Of a stretch of DNA of 64,000 nt, positions 48,602-60,600 are shown one piece after another. The stretch lies in the NCBI GenBank assembly GCA_013396995.1, contig VWZP01010430.1:624907-688906 (forward strand), written 5' to 3'. Position 1 is the stretch's first letter. The number at the start of each line of letters is the position of its first letter. The DNA comes from Dicaeum eximium. Lineage: Eukaryota; Chordata; Aves; Passeriformes; Dicaeidae. The notes beneath the pieces were generated by a model, which was given only the letters and a program-made list of their open reading frames with translations, made no database searches and had not been told where the DNA came from. The position numbers and the translations under genes are program-made.

Positions 48602-51600
48602 GTGAGTTCCTTTAAAACAGGGCACAGCCTTCACTTTTGGGTACAGGGTGTTACAGACCTGGCAAGGGGACAGTTTGTCCCTTGGTGGTGTGACAGCTTG
48701 TGCAGTCCTGTAAGAGACAGCAGCTCAGAGGCACTGCTGCATTCCTCAGCTCCTCTTTAAAGCTCTGGCTCTTTTCTGGGGAATGAAATAATAGCTTTTA
48801 TGCTGATTTTATACAGCATGTGTCACAGGGATTAATTTTCAGAATGGATTTTTTCTTGGGTTTTTTGCCTCTTTAAGCTTTCAGAGCTCTATTCAGCCAT
48901 TTTAGAAGGCACACACACAGAAGGGGAAAGGGGAGAGCGCTGCTGGTGGAGTGACAGTCACACCTCTTTGTGTGCCACCACTTTGTCCTGGAGAACAAAC
49001 AAGTGCCCACAGCCATAAAACACCCATTGGATTTGCCACTGCGAGGATTGTTTAACGCCAAACCCCGGTGATTGTAACAAAGGCTGTAGGATGCAGCCAG
49101 AGCTGGAGACAAGACAGAGCACTTGATGGATGTGGGCAATCACACACACTAATGCAGGCTGTTGCTTGATTTATCTGGAGCAGCAGCAGTTCCAGCAGAG
49201 GCTGCTTCACACCCACTGTGGGCTCCTCTTTGCTGCCAGGCTGCCCTTTCTTCTTTCATTAAAACATTGCTGGAAACAGGTTAAAAAAAGGCTCTTCCCA
49301 AAATGTTTGCTCAGCAATGAAAAGTGAGCAGAACCCCATATATTTGCCAGCACCCACCCAGGTGTAGCCCCTATAAAATTCAGAGGACAGGACAGGTGTG
49401 CCCTGCCAGCACCTGGCCCAGAGCCCTGTCTTGCTCCCAGACTGTGCTCACAGCTGGTAAATGGTGTGTGAGTGTCTCCTCTCAGACTGTGCTCACAGCT
49501 GGTAAATGGTGTGTGAGTGTCTCCTCTCAGACTGTGGGCACAGCTGGTAAATGGTGTGTGAGTGTCTCCTCCCAGACTGTGCTCACAGCTGGTAAATGGT
49601 GTGTGAGTGTCTCCTCCCAGACTGTGCTCACAGCTGGTAAATGGTGTGTGAATGTCTCAGACTGTGCTCACAGCTGGTAAATGGTGTGTGAGTGTCTCCT
49701 CCCAGACTGTGCTCACAGCTGGTAAATGGTGTGTGAGTGTCTCCTCCCAGACTGTGCTCACAGCTGGTAAATGGTGTGTGAGTGTCTCCTCCCAGACTGT
49801 GCTCACAGCTGGTAAATGGTGTGTGAGTGTCTCCTCCCAGACTGTGCTCACAGCTGGTAAATGGTGTGTGAGTGTCTCCTCCCAGACTGTGCTCACAGCT
49901 GGTAAATGGTGTGTGAGTGTCTCCTCCCAGACTGTGCTCACAGCTGGTAAATGGTGTGTGAGTGTCTCCTCCCAGACTGTGCTCACAGCTGGTANTCTGC
50001 TCACACCTCGTAGATGGTGTGTGAGTGTCTCCTCCCAGACTGTGCTCACAGCTGGTAGATGGTGTGTGAGTGTCTCCTCCCAGACTGTGCTCACAGCTGG
50101 TAAATGGTGTGTGAGTGTCTCCTCTCAGACTGTGCTCACAGCTGGTAAATGGTGTGTGAGTGTCTCAGACTGTGCTCACAGCTGGTAAATGGTGTGTGAG
50201 TGTCTCCTCAGGGTGAGGATGGCTCCCAGCCCATGAGTGCCACTCCTGTCACCCCACAGGGCCTGCAGCCTTCAGTTCCAGTCAAGGTTTGCTTGTCAAA
50301 GCAGCACATGGGACCTGTAAGCAATGGAGAAAGCCTAGAGGGACCGGAGGGAGATAAATCTGCACTCATTAAAATGAGTTCTCTGCATTAAATGGGTTAA
50401 TTGTGGCAGGTGCCTGGCACATCCCACTGAAGGAGCATTTCCAGTCTCCTGTAGAGGCTGCTGTCACAGAAGGGGCTCCTTACCTGTGCATGGCTTGGTG
50501 CCAACCAGACCAACCTGCCTGGGGCTCAGGAGAGCTCCACTAATTCATCTCCTGCAGGCTCTGGGTCGGGAGCAGGACCTGGCCACGAGAAGGGAGGAGT
50601 GGCTGGTGCTCATCCCTCGGTCTCCTCTCTCCCTGCCTGGCCAAGCTCAGGATGCCCCTGACCCTCCGTGGGGTCTGACCCTTCCTGCACAGAGCCCCCA
50701 CGTGAGGGTCGGTGTCCCCGGTGCCACCAGGGCTCCAGGAGCTGCTGTGCAGTGACAGAAAGGGACACTGAGCGTGCTGAGGGGGGGTGGAGAGGGAGGG
50801 GAGGCTGGGCAGGCAAGGCAGGGCCATCCCCAGGTGTGTTTGGGAGGTGAAGGAGAACCCTCAGAGGTGGGTCAGGAGCAAACCCTGCCAGGGGCTGGCA
50901 CAGGACAGCCACTGCTGCTGTCCCTGCTGCTGCCACATGGCCCTGCCAGGCACACGATGGGACTGCCCCTCAGCAGGCAGCCCCCACAGCAAGGCTGGTG
51001 GCCACGGTGGCCATCCCACTGGCCTGGGGTCCCTGCAGTGCCAGCAGCTCTTGCTGGGGCCCTGCCCAGGAGCGTGGCCACCACTGAAGGTGGCACAAAC
51101 CCCACTGCAGGAGGTGGCCAGGCTGAGCAAGGCTGGTGTCCCCCCTCCTGCCTGCAGGACATGCTGGCACCCAGGGCCCTGGGCAAGGATGAGGAGCAGG
51201 GACAGGAGGACACGGCCTCCTGCTTCCAAGGGCTGCAGCTGCTGCAGGGGCAATGGCCTTGCACAGCCAGCACAGACAGAGCAGGACAATTTGTGTCCAA
51301 ACAAGACCTCACCAAGCAGCAGCATGAAAAAGCCTATTATCCTCCCCTCTCAAACAGCTTATTCCAGTCTGTGCATCTGTGATGGGAGATTCTCACACCA
51401 TCTGCTTGAGGGTATTTTAAGCATCAAACTTCAGCACTCCCAATCACCCTCTTGCCATCAGTCATTTCTGCTTATTGACAATTCTGGCGTTTGGCTCTGC
51501 AGATTTCATCCTTTGGATTGCAATGAAGTGGGGCAATAAAGCAAGCTCAGGTCCACAACAAGAGTCCTGAAATGGCTCTGGCCAGGGGCAATGGGGCTGC

Positions 51601-54600
51601 CCACCTGAAAGGGTTTGCTTTCTGGGAGGGCAGAGCCCAGCCCAGCCCTGCTCCTGTCCCGTTTCAGTGTTCATTGAGAACAGGGAGGCCAGCTCGGTGC
51701 TGCAGAGGCAAAGGAGAGCCAACTCCAACAGGCTGGAGGAGGTCATCCCTGGGAACCTCGAGAGGGAGTGCATAGAAGAGAAATGCAGCTATGAGGAAGC
51801 CCGAGAGGTGTTTGAGAACGAAGAGAAAACGGTGAGTGTGGATGTGTGGATGCCTTGCTCCCTCCAGCCCCACCTGCACCAGCCCCTCAGGTGGGCATAG
51901 AGGGGCAGGAGCAGGGAACAGCAAGGAGAGCACCCACAGGGCCAAGGCAGCACCTGGCAAGGTGATTCTCATTTGTGCTCCATCCCTTGGGCTGGGAACT
52001 GCCTCAAAAGCTTCATCAGTCACCACTGGGATTATGGAGCTGGTGCTTTCCCTGCAAGTCTGTTCCTTAACTTTGGAGCCACCCAGGTACTACTTCAGTC
52101 AGACAACACCCAGAAATTAGAAAACAAAGGAAACCTTTTCTTTTTTCCCTTTGCAGATGCAGTTCTGGCAAAGATATGTTGGTAAGAGCTGCTTTCTTCA
52201 CGTTCTAATGCTTAATGTTCCTCTCTCAGTGCACAAAGACCTGATGGTACTGTAACAAATGCATTTCAGCACCCAGAAATGGCAATGACAGAGCCAGTCA
52301 GAGCCTTGCACCCCAAATCCTGCAGTGCCCAGCCTGGGTCTGTCCTGGGGGTACAGAACAGAACAGAACCAGGTCAGGCAGACTCTGGATCTCACAGAGC
52401 CCAGGGCATGCTCTGTGCCACAGAGTAAAGTTCCACAGCAATGATTACCAGCCCTGCAGCAAACAGCAAATGCTCTGTTCTCAGGCAGAGATCCCAGATA
52501 AGGCACAGCCTTGTGAGGGCACAGCATGAATCCCCAGAAATGCCATATTAAAGTGGAGACTCAACATGATCATAGCAAACAGCTGCTTGCAATTCACACT
52601 CTTATTTCACTGTTTTCTTTCTACATCTACTTCCTTTTCAGTCTTCATCCCCAACAACTTCTTGGTCCCTTAACAAAAGGATTTCAATGCCCACTACACC
52701 ATCTGAAACTAGTTTTAAGGATGTTTTACTAGTTTTCATTCCAATGGGACACAGCAGTGGTAGATTGGCAAAGTGCCCAGAACATCTCACTAAAAAGCCT
52801 TAAATAATTCAGATTACTCAGTCCAGACTATAAAATAAAAACATTACATCTGCATTGTAGGACTGTCCTCTGAAAAAACAACTGATGAAACTCAGCACCG
52901 CATTTGTTTCCCTGCCACTGTAACAAATTAGCCCATCAAAAATAAGGAATGCCATCTATTCCTCTGTCACCCGGGGTGCCTGGATTGCTGTTCAGAGTGT
53001 GAGCTGCTATTCCTGCTGCTCCCAACGTGCAGCCCACAGGAGCTCACCCTTGCACAGCACCCAAGCCCCAGCTGCCCTCCCCAGCAGCAAGAGCAGAATC
53101 CTCACCCTCCCTGCACACCTCCCACCAGCAGTTTGTTCCTGTTTGCATTTTGCATTCCAGCCCTTCCTGAAGCCCCATGAAGTGCCACACTGTCCTGCCA
53201 CTCCACAGGACACAGCACAGCAAGGCCTGCCCTGCCTCTGTGCCTTGCACAAGCATTTCAGAGGGTTTAACATCACCTAACATCACTGAGTTACCTTGCC
53301 AAAGTTGTACATCACCAATTTTGCAATAATGAGTATTTTCAGTAAAGCCTCAGGGTCTGAGCTGGAGGCAGATGTGAAAACAAAAGCCCTGGCACATGAG
53401 GAGAAATCTAGAGCAGGTAATAGTAGTGCAGGACTGAGAAAGAGAGAGCAAGGTGAAGGTTCTCAATCCTAACACTCAGACAGGTCTCCATACCCCAGGG
53501 ATCAGACCCAAGCTTTCACAGAACGGTGTTAAACAACCCAGATTAGGGTGCTTAAAGCACTCTGGAAGCAGCAAAGCTTCTGAATTGTCTGATTTGGCCA
53601 AGACACGAGGTCCTGCTGAGATGCAGCACGAGGGCTCTGCTGAGAGGGGCTTTGCTGAGACAGGCTTTGTAAGATGGGCTCTGCTGAGAGGGGTTCTGGT
53701 GAGATGGGCTCTGCTGAGAGGAGCAGAATTAACCCACGGGGGACAGGGGCACAGCTGGGGCTCCAGCAGAGCCCTGCTGCTTTACCCCAGCGCTGCCAGG
53801 GTGTTCTCTGTGCCAAAGGAGGAGGCTGTGCTGCCTCCTGCCCTCCTGCACAGCCAGGCTCCTCGCTGTGGTTGGTAACTCTGCTGTTTTCTCTCCGAGA
53901 TGGGGATCAGTGCAACCCCAACCCGTGCAGGAATGGAGCCGTCTGCAAGGATGAAATCAATTCCTACGTGTGCTGGTGCCCAGCTGGCTACGAAGGCAAG
54001 AACTGTGAGATAGGTGCGTGCCAGGGCTGCTCCAGGGCCCTGCTGGGAGCCCCTCCTGGGCTGTGGGATACACCTGGCTTTGCTGTAAGGCACTGCAGGA
54101 AAGAGTAAATTCAGCCTGCTGGCCCTGGGGGTGGCAGGGGGACATGCCTGGGGACACAGCAGTGGACACCTCGGGTCCTGCCCAGCCCCAGCTCTGCTGA
54201 GCACCTGCTCCTAGGGAGGGCTCAGTGGAGGCTCAGCTCAAACTCTTCTGTTCAGCTGTGGCTGCCAGGGCAAATGCTGACAAAGCCCTTCCTTTGTGTC
54301 CCAGCCTTTCTGGGACTGCTCAGTCAGGGACAACCTGCTCACCTGCTGAGAGCAGCATTTCCCACAGACCCCCCCATGGAACCCCCATTCCCCCACTGCC
54401 CTTCCCCTTTCTCGTGCCAGGCTGAGCAGCAGGGGCTGGGCAGGGCAGGACTATCCTGACTTCCTCTCAATGGCACTCTGCTTAATTCATAATTATAATT
54501 ATAATTATCAGCAGCAACCTTGATTCTGGAGGCAAATAAAAGGCAAATATTTTCCTGATGGGCTGAGGAGTTTATGAAACTCAAACAGCTGATAATTTAA

Positions 54601-57600
54601 GCAAGAGGGATATTCAGCTCTTATAATATAATCAGGGGCTGTGCAACTTGTACAACGTGCTAGACTCACTGCACTAATAAAAGATTCTCTTTCTAGTTGT
54701 ATTTCTGCTCTGGCAAGAGAGGAGTGTACGTTAAAAAGAGCATTTCAAAGTTGCATCAAATTTAAATAGTCTCATTGCAGATTTCCTGGGGAAGTGAGGA
54801 GCAAAAATAGAGCTGGAAGTGAGGCGTGAAGAAGAGCTCTGTAAGAATAGTAAATGATGGCATTAAAACGGCTACAGGAAGGGAGGTGTCCTTGAGGAAG
54901 TAGGAGTGGAGTTAATCTGCTGTGAAGTTATTTGAAAACTCGCTGAGAATTGCAAGGGCCTCTGCAGATTTGTGGTTCCCCAGGCAGAGGAGCGAGGACT
55001 GGGGTGGGAAAAGGCAGGTGCAAGTCACAGAAATCTCACTGTGCCTCGGGCTGGCGCTTGTTCCATCACACATCCTACTGAAATGGCCCTTCCAAGCCAG
55101 GCTGTGACACTGACTGGTACACCAGGAACAGCACAAGGCTCCTCTTGTGTTTAGAGACCAGCAGTGATCACAGAATCACAGAATTGCAAGGTTGGAAGGG
55201 ACCTTTAAGATCATCGAGTCCAACCCAGCCCTAACACTTCAACTAAACCATGGCATCCAGTGCCTCATCCAGCCTTTTTTTAAACACATCCAGGGATGGT
55301 GACTCCACACCTCCCTGGGCAGGCTATTCCAGTACCTGATCACTCTTTCTGTAAAGAACTTTTTCCTAAAATCTAACCTAAATTTCCCTTGACGCCGCTT
55401 GAGACTGTGTCCTCTGGTTCTGTCAGTGCTGCTTGGAAAAAGAGACCAACCCCCACCTGACTGTAGCCACCTTTCAGGAAATTGTAGAGGGCAATAAGGT
55501 CACCCCTGAGTGTCCTTTTCTCCAGGCTAAATAACCCCAGTTCCCTCAGTCGTACTGATCCCAGTACCAAGCCCTGCTTGGGCACAGGTTTGCTCCAATC
55601 TCATACAGGGTGTTCTTCCCCACTGCCAAAAGCACAAAAGCGGGGAAATCACGTGGCTTGTTACCAAATATTTGCAGGAGTCCTTTGGGGTCAGGCTGCC
55701 AAAATTCAGCCAGCACACAGGAGGCTGTGCCAGGTTCTGTGGGGCTCTATAAGCTCCTCAACCTGAAAGAAGTGCCCACTGCTCCTTCACTCTGAGCAGA
55801 GATGGGATTCCCTTCTTCCCCATCTCCCTGCAAACCATCATTTGTTAGTCCACAGTCTGGATCAACCTCGTGGCTCACCAAGCCCAAACCCCCAGGTCTC
55901 AACAAATCTCTGACCTGCTGTGTTTCAAAGGAGCTCTCTCAGTTTCATTTTCATTTCTTTCAGACTTCACCTGTGCTATTAAAAATGGAGGCTGCAAGCA
56001 CTTCTGCAGCCATCAGCCCCCTCAGAAGGTTGTGTGCTCCTGTGCTGATGGCTACAAACTGCACGAGGATGGAAAGTCCTGCGAACCCACAGGTGAACTT
56101 TTAAACTCTTTTGCCCGGGGGAGTGGAGAGGGAGGGTACTCGTCCAGGAATTTGTTCAAAGGCAAATGCTTGCTTCAGGTGGCTGCTCAGACAGGCTCCA
56201 GCCACCTTACAGCTCTAAATATGGATCAGAAATTGGCTGAAGGCAGAAAGGTGATGTTCAGCTACACCAGCACCCAGCCATGTTCTCCAGTACAAGCTAA
56301 TAGTTACTGATTCTACACTGAGGATGCTCTGAACTTTTCAGAACAAAAGAAGATTTTGCTTACTGTAAATCCTCCTGATGGTGTGTTTCAGGGCTGGTCA
56401 TGCCCCAGTGTCTTACAGTCTGAGCTGGGTGGGTTCAAGTGAAGCTTTGTGCTGGTGCTGCCCTCTCAGCAGTGTGTATCTGCAGAGACCTCAGTGAGAG
56501 CTGGACTCTGGCTCAGCTGTTGTGTTGGGTGGAAGGAAAATGCAGTGCTGGAGGCTGCAGCTTCACAAAGGGCTAAAGAATGGCTGGTTCTCGTTGTGTT
56601 CCCCAGCTTCACCCTTCTCCTAGACCATTGCAATTCCTACAACTACACTGACACGTGCAGACCCAACCCACCCCAACACAGCACATAACTGGGCATGAAC
56701 ATCTCAGAAGCACAGCTGGCAGAGAAGAGACTGAGCAGATAAATATTTTGTAGTCTAAAGTCAGTTTAAGGTTTGATGCGATCACATTTCTAACACCTGA
56801 GTGCAGCAGGTTTGCACACCAAGCTTGCACACAGGTACCTGCAGAGGGGAGCTCTGGCAGCTGCAGCAGGGCACACTGAGCTCTGAATGTGCTGGCTGGC
56901 AGAATCAGCTTGGCAAGTACCTTGGGCTGGGAATCCTGTTAACAGAGGGTCTCACAAGAGCTCAGGCCTGTGCTGCCCAACATGCTGTAACACTTTCACA
57001 GGACCAGAAAGGTTTACTGTTAGCAAGAAGATGTCTTTCAGGTCGGGTGATTGCCCTTCCTGCAAAAGCTTAGCTTTTGTTGGCTCTGGAACCTTCATTT
57101 CATGGGCTAAGCCTGCAGGTACCACTTCCCATCACTCAACACTCATTTGAGTCCTGTTCCTAAAGTGAACTGTTTAAAAATAAAGGATGAAGTCTCAGTA
57201 GGCCACACTCACATCTGATTTTACACTAATGTTTGTTTGCTCAGTGCTTCTGAGAGCTTTTCAGATGAAAGACAATGCCTGGTGCTATTTACTATTTTGA
57301 CTGCCACCACCAGCAGGAATTCAGCACATCCTGCGTAGGAGAGGAATGGGAAGAGCTCGTCTGAAACGAGCCTACAGATGAGATCTTCATTAACAGAGGA
57401 AATATACAGCTCTAGGAAGAGTTTATTAATGTTTTCCTCACCTTGGTGCCAAGCAGGATTATCTGTACAGTTGGCAGCTGTTATTTCCTGCCCTCTCCCA
57501 GCTGGCTGGTTATTGTTCTGGAGTCACAGGATTCCCAGGTATGCAGCTCACATCCTGCCAGGACCAGGCACAGCTGTCCTGGCCCATCAGGCCCCGTGCT

Positions 57601-60600
57601 CAACACGAGCTTTTCTCACCTTTAAAGCTGTTCAGATGTCATTTCCAAAGCCCAGAAACAACCAATGCTTTTGCTGCTTTTACCTGTCGCTCGCACTGCG
57701 GCTCCAAGGCACAGGGGGTGAGCCCCCAGCCCTGTGCTGGTCCCAGACTGTGCTGAGGGGAGGCATTTCCCTCTTCGCTGCCCTGAGGTTACCCTAAGTC
57801 AGTGTGACACAGGCAGGCCCAGCTGTGACTGTTCTCTCCCAGTGCCTTATCCCTGCGGGAGGATCACGGCTCCCGAAGCCAAGAGGAAGCTCACCCGCTC
57901 CATGAACACCTTTGAGCACTGGAACACCACCAGTGATGACCTGGAGGATGCTGCTGAGGAGGGGCAGGCCAACAGCCCGGCTAACAGCACGGCTAACAGC
58001 ACAGCCAACAGCCCAGCTGGCCCCACGAGGATCACCCCCGTGCTCAGGACGGGCACGCGCGTCGTCGGCGGCTCCGACAGCATGAAAGGAGAGGTGCCCT
58101 GGCAGGTACCAGCACTTTCTGCAAACCCTCTGCAACCCCAGCATCCCTTTCCATACAGGATCATCTGACTTCTAAATACCCAAAGCCTGTCTCTGATGTT
58201 AGACTGGCAATAGTCTCAAGCCTAACAGGAGCACAGCTTCTTTCTGTACACGGTGCTATGCCACAGCAACAGAGCTTGCCTGCATGGGGCTCTCCTCTGG
58301 CAAAGAAAGTCAGCAGTCAGAGTCACAGCAGCTTTACCTGGTGGGGCACAAAGGGTTGAGCTACAGCAACAGATTGCCCAGTAGTCCATGAAGGCACCAA
58401 GAGTAAGCAGAATGCTGAGGGAAGGGAGTTTGGCAAGGAAGAATGCAACTCATTTTCTAGCTCCATCAGTTTCAGCAGATCACAGAATCATCCAACAGGT
58501 TGGGTGGGAAGGGACCTTGAAGATCACCCAGCTCCAACCCCCTGCTGTGACCAGGGCCGCCTTCCACTGGTCCAGGCTTACACAAACCCCAGAGTGTGAT
58601 TTCCCCCTGCTCCCACAGGTTCTGCTGGTGAACAGCGAAGGCTTGGGCTTCTGCGGCGCATCCATCATCAACGAGAAGTGGGTGGTGACAGCAGCGCACT
58701 GCCTGAAGCCGGGCTACACCCACAACCTCACTGCCGTGGCAGGTGAGCGCCTGGCCAGGAGGGGAGGGACAGGGCACGGGGCTTGCAGTGGCTGGGCGAG
58801 GCATGGCACAGGACACTGTGACCACGGGCAGCAGCGGGACACGAGCTGCTGCGGGCACGGAGGCTCCAGCTGGAGCTGCAGCCCTTCATCAGCCCGGTCC
58901 CTGCAGGTACCACCAGGTTCGGTTCAGGTACGCAGGTTCCTACCTCTGGTAGGAACGGTGAGCTGGCTCTGCCTTGGTCCCAGAGCCACGGAGCTGCTGG
59001 ATTGCAGGCTAAACACAGACCAACCTGGCCATGGGCGAGCTCACCTGAGCCAGAAGCTCACCCAGGCACCTTTAGAGCCCGGCGGAAGGAGCATTCCCCT
59101 CCCCTACGCTTCTTTGCTTCTCCGCTTCCATCCCGAATCGCATTTTCATGTCCCCGGCAATAGCGAGCATCTCTGACGTACGAAAAGCCACCTGAAAGCC
59201 TCCCCCACACTTGTCTGGCGTTTACAGTGCAGCACAGCCCGGCAGGGAGCTGCCATCCCCCCTGCCCCCGGGAGCCCCGGCCGAGCCGCGGGACGCGCTC
59301 ACCTCCGCAGGTGCTGCTCACGGCGATGCCGCGCTCGGAGAGCCGGGCAGAGCCTCAGGAGCCCCGCAGGAGCCCTGCAGCACGGCCCGATCGCCCCCCG
59401 TGCCCGGGGCTATGCCAGGGCTCTCGGGAACAGCCATCCTGGCCAGCCCGGGCGAGCGGCACGGGGAATGCGGCCAGCTGCTGCCCCTGCACTCGCCCTT
59501 CCCTCTCTGCACCTGCTCCGCAGGGCTAATAGTGGGGCTAATAGGGGAGCTAATAGGGGGGCTAATAGGGGGGGCTAGCAGGCTGCCGGCCCCTCACACA
59601 GCCGCGGAGCTGAGCTGATCCGAGCCCCGGCCGGGCACGGGCCACCTGTGGCCATCAGGGGTGGCACCGCCGCCCTGCCGCGCCCCAGCCCGGCCCGTGC
59701 CTCCGGGGGTCGGAAAGGGGAAGGCCGGGTTTATTTTCACTAATACATTGCTTGTTTTAGTCCAGTATTTTTATCAGCGAGTTCTGCCCCCTTTGCTGCA
59801 AGGGAGACATCCCCTTACATCTCTCTGAGGGTGCTGAACCCCCAAAACAGCCCCTTTGCTGCTAACTCTGGCAAAATCATCGCGTCTCTGGTGCCTGACT
59901 GGCCAATGTGTGCCCGCTGTCACACCTGGGGCGTGCTGGGGCCTGACACCCGAGGGCACCCGCAGGTGCCGCTGGCAAGGAGCCAGCAGCCTGGCAGAAC
60001 AGCCTCAGAGCCACCTGAGGGCTCAGCCCTGGGCTGGGCTGGGCTGGGCTGGGCTGGGCTGGGCTGGGCTGGGCTGGGCTGGGCTGGGCTGGGCTGGGCT
60101 GGGCTGGGCTGGGCTGGGCTGGGCTGGGCTGGGCTGGGCTGGGCTGGGCTGGGCTGGGCTGGGCTGGGCTGGGCTGGCACCACCGGGGCACGCTCCCTTT
60201 CCTGCCAGGAGCGATCCAGCCCAGCGACGCTGTCTCTGCAGGTGAGCACGACCTCAGGAGCAATGACCACACGGAGCAGGTGCGCAAGGTGGTGAGACTG
60301 CTGCCCCACCCCACGTACAACGCCTCCATCAACGAGTACCACAACGACATCGCCCTGCTGGAGCTGGACCGGCCGCTGGCCTTCAACAGCTACGTGACCC
60401 CGGTGTGCGTGGGCGGCCGCGAGTTCACGAACGCGCTGCTGCGCCAGGGCGTGGGCACGGTCAGCGGCTGGGGCCGGCTGCTCTTCCGCGGCCGCAGGGC
60501 CACCACCCTGCAGGTGCTCAGGGTGCCCTTCGTGGACAGGCCCACCTGCCTCAAGAGCACGTCCACCAGCATCCTGCAGAACATGTTCTGTGCGGGATTC

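Noticed and set aside
49436..50210. Regular repeats resembling a CRISPR array
   Set aside because: Head-to-tail 45-bp units with no unique spacers, inside an intron of a vertebrate gene.
50774..51539. 202- and 250-residue ORFs in F9 intron 1
   Set aside because: Two overlapping frames both open in GC-rich DNA, no domain, no homologous exon in F9 of other vertebrates.
60030..60176. Interstitial telomeric repeat
   Set aside because: The unit is GGGCT, not TTAGGG.
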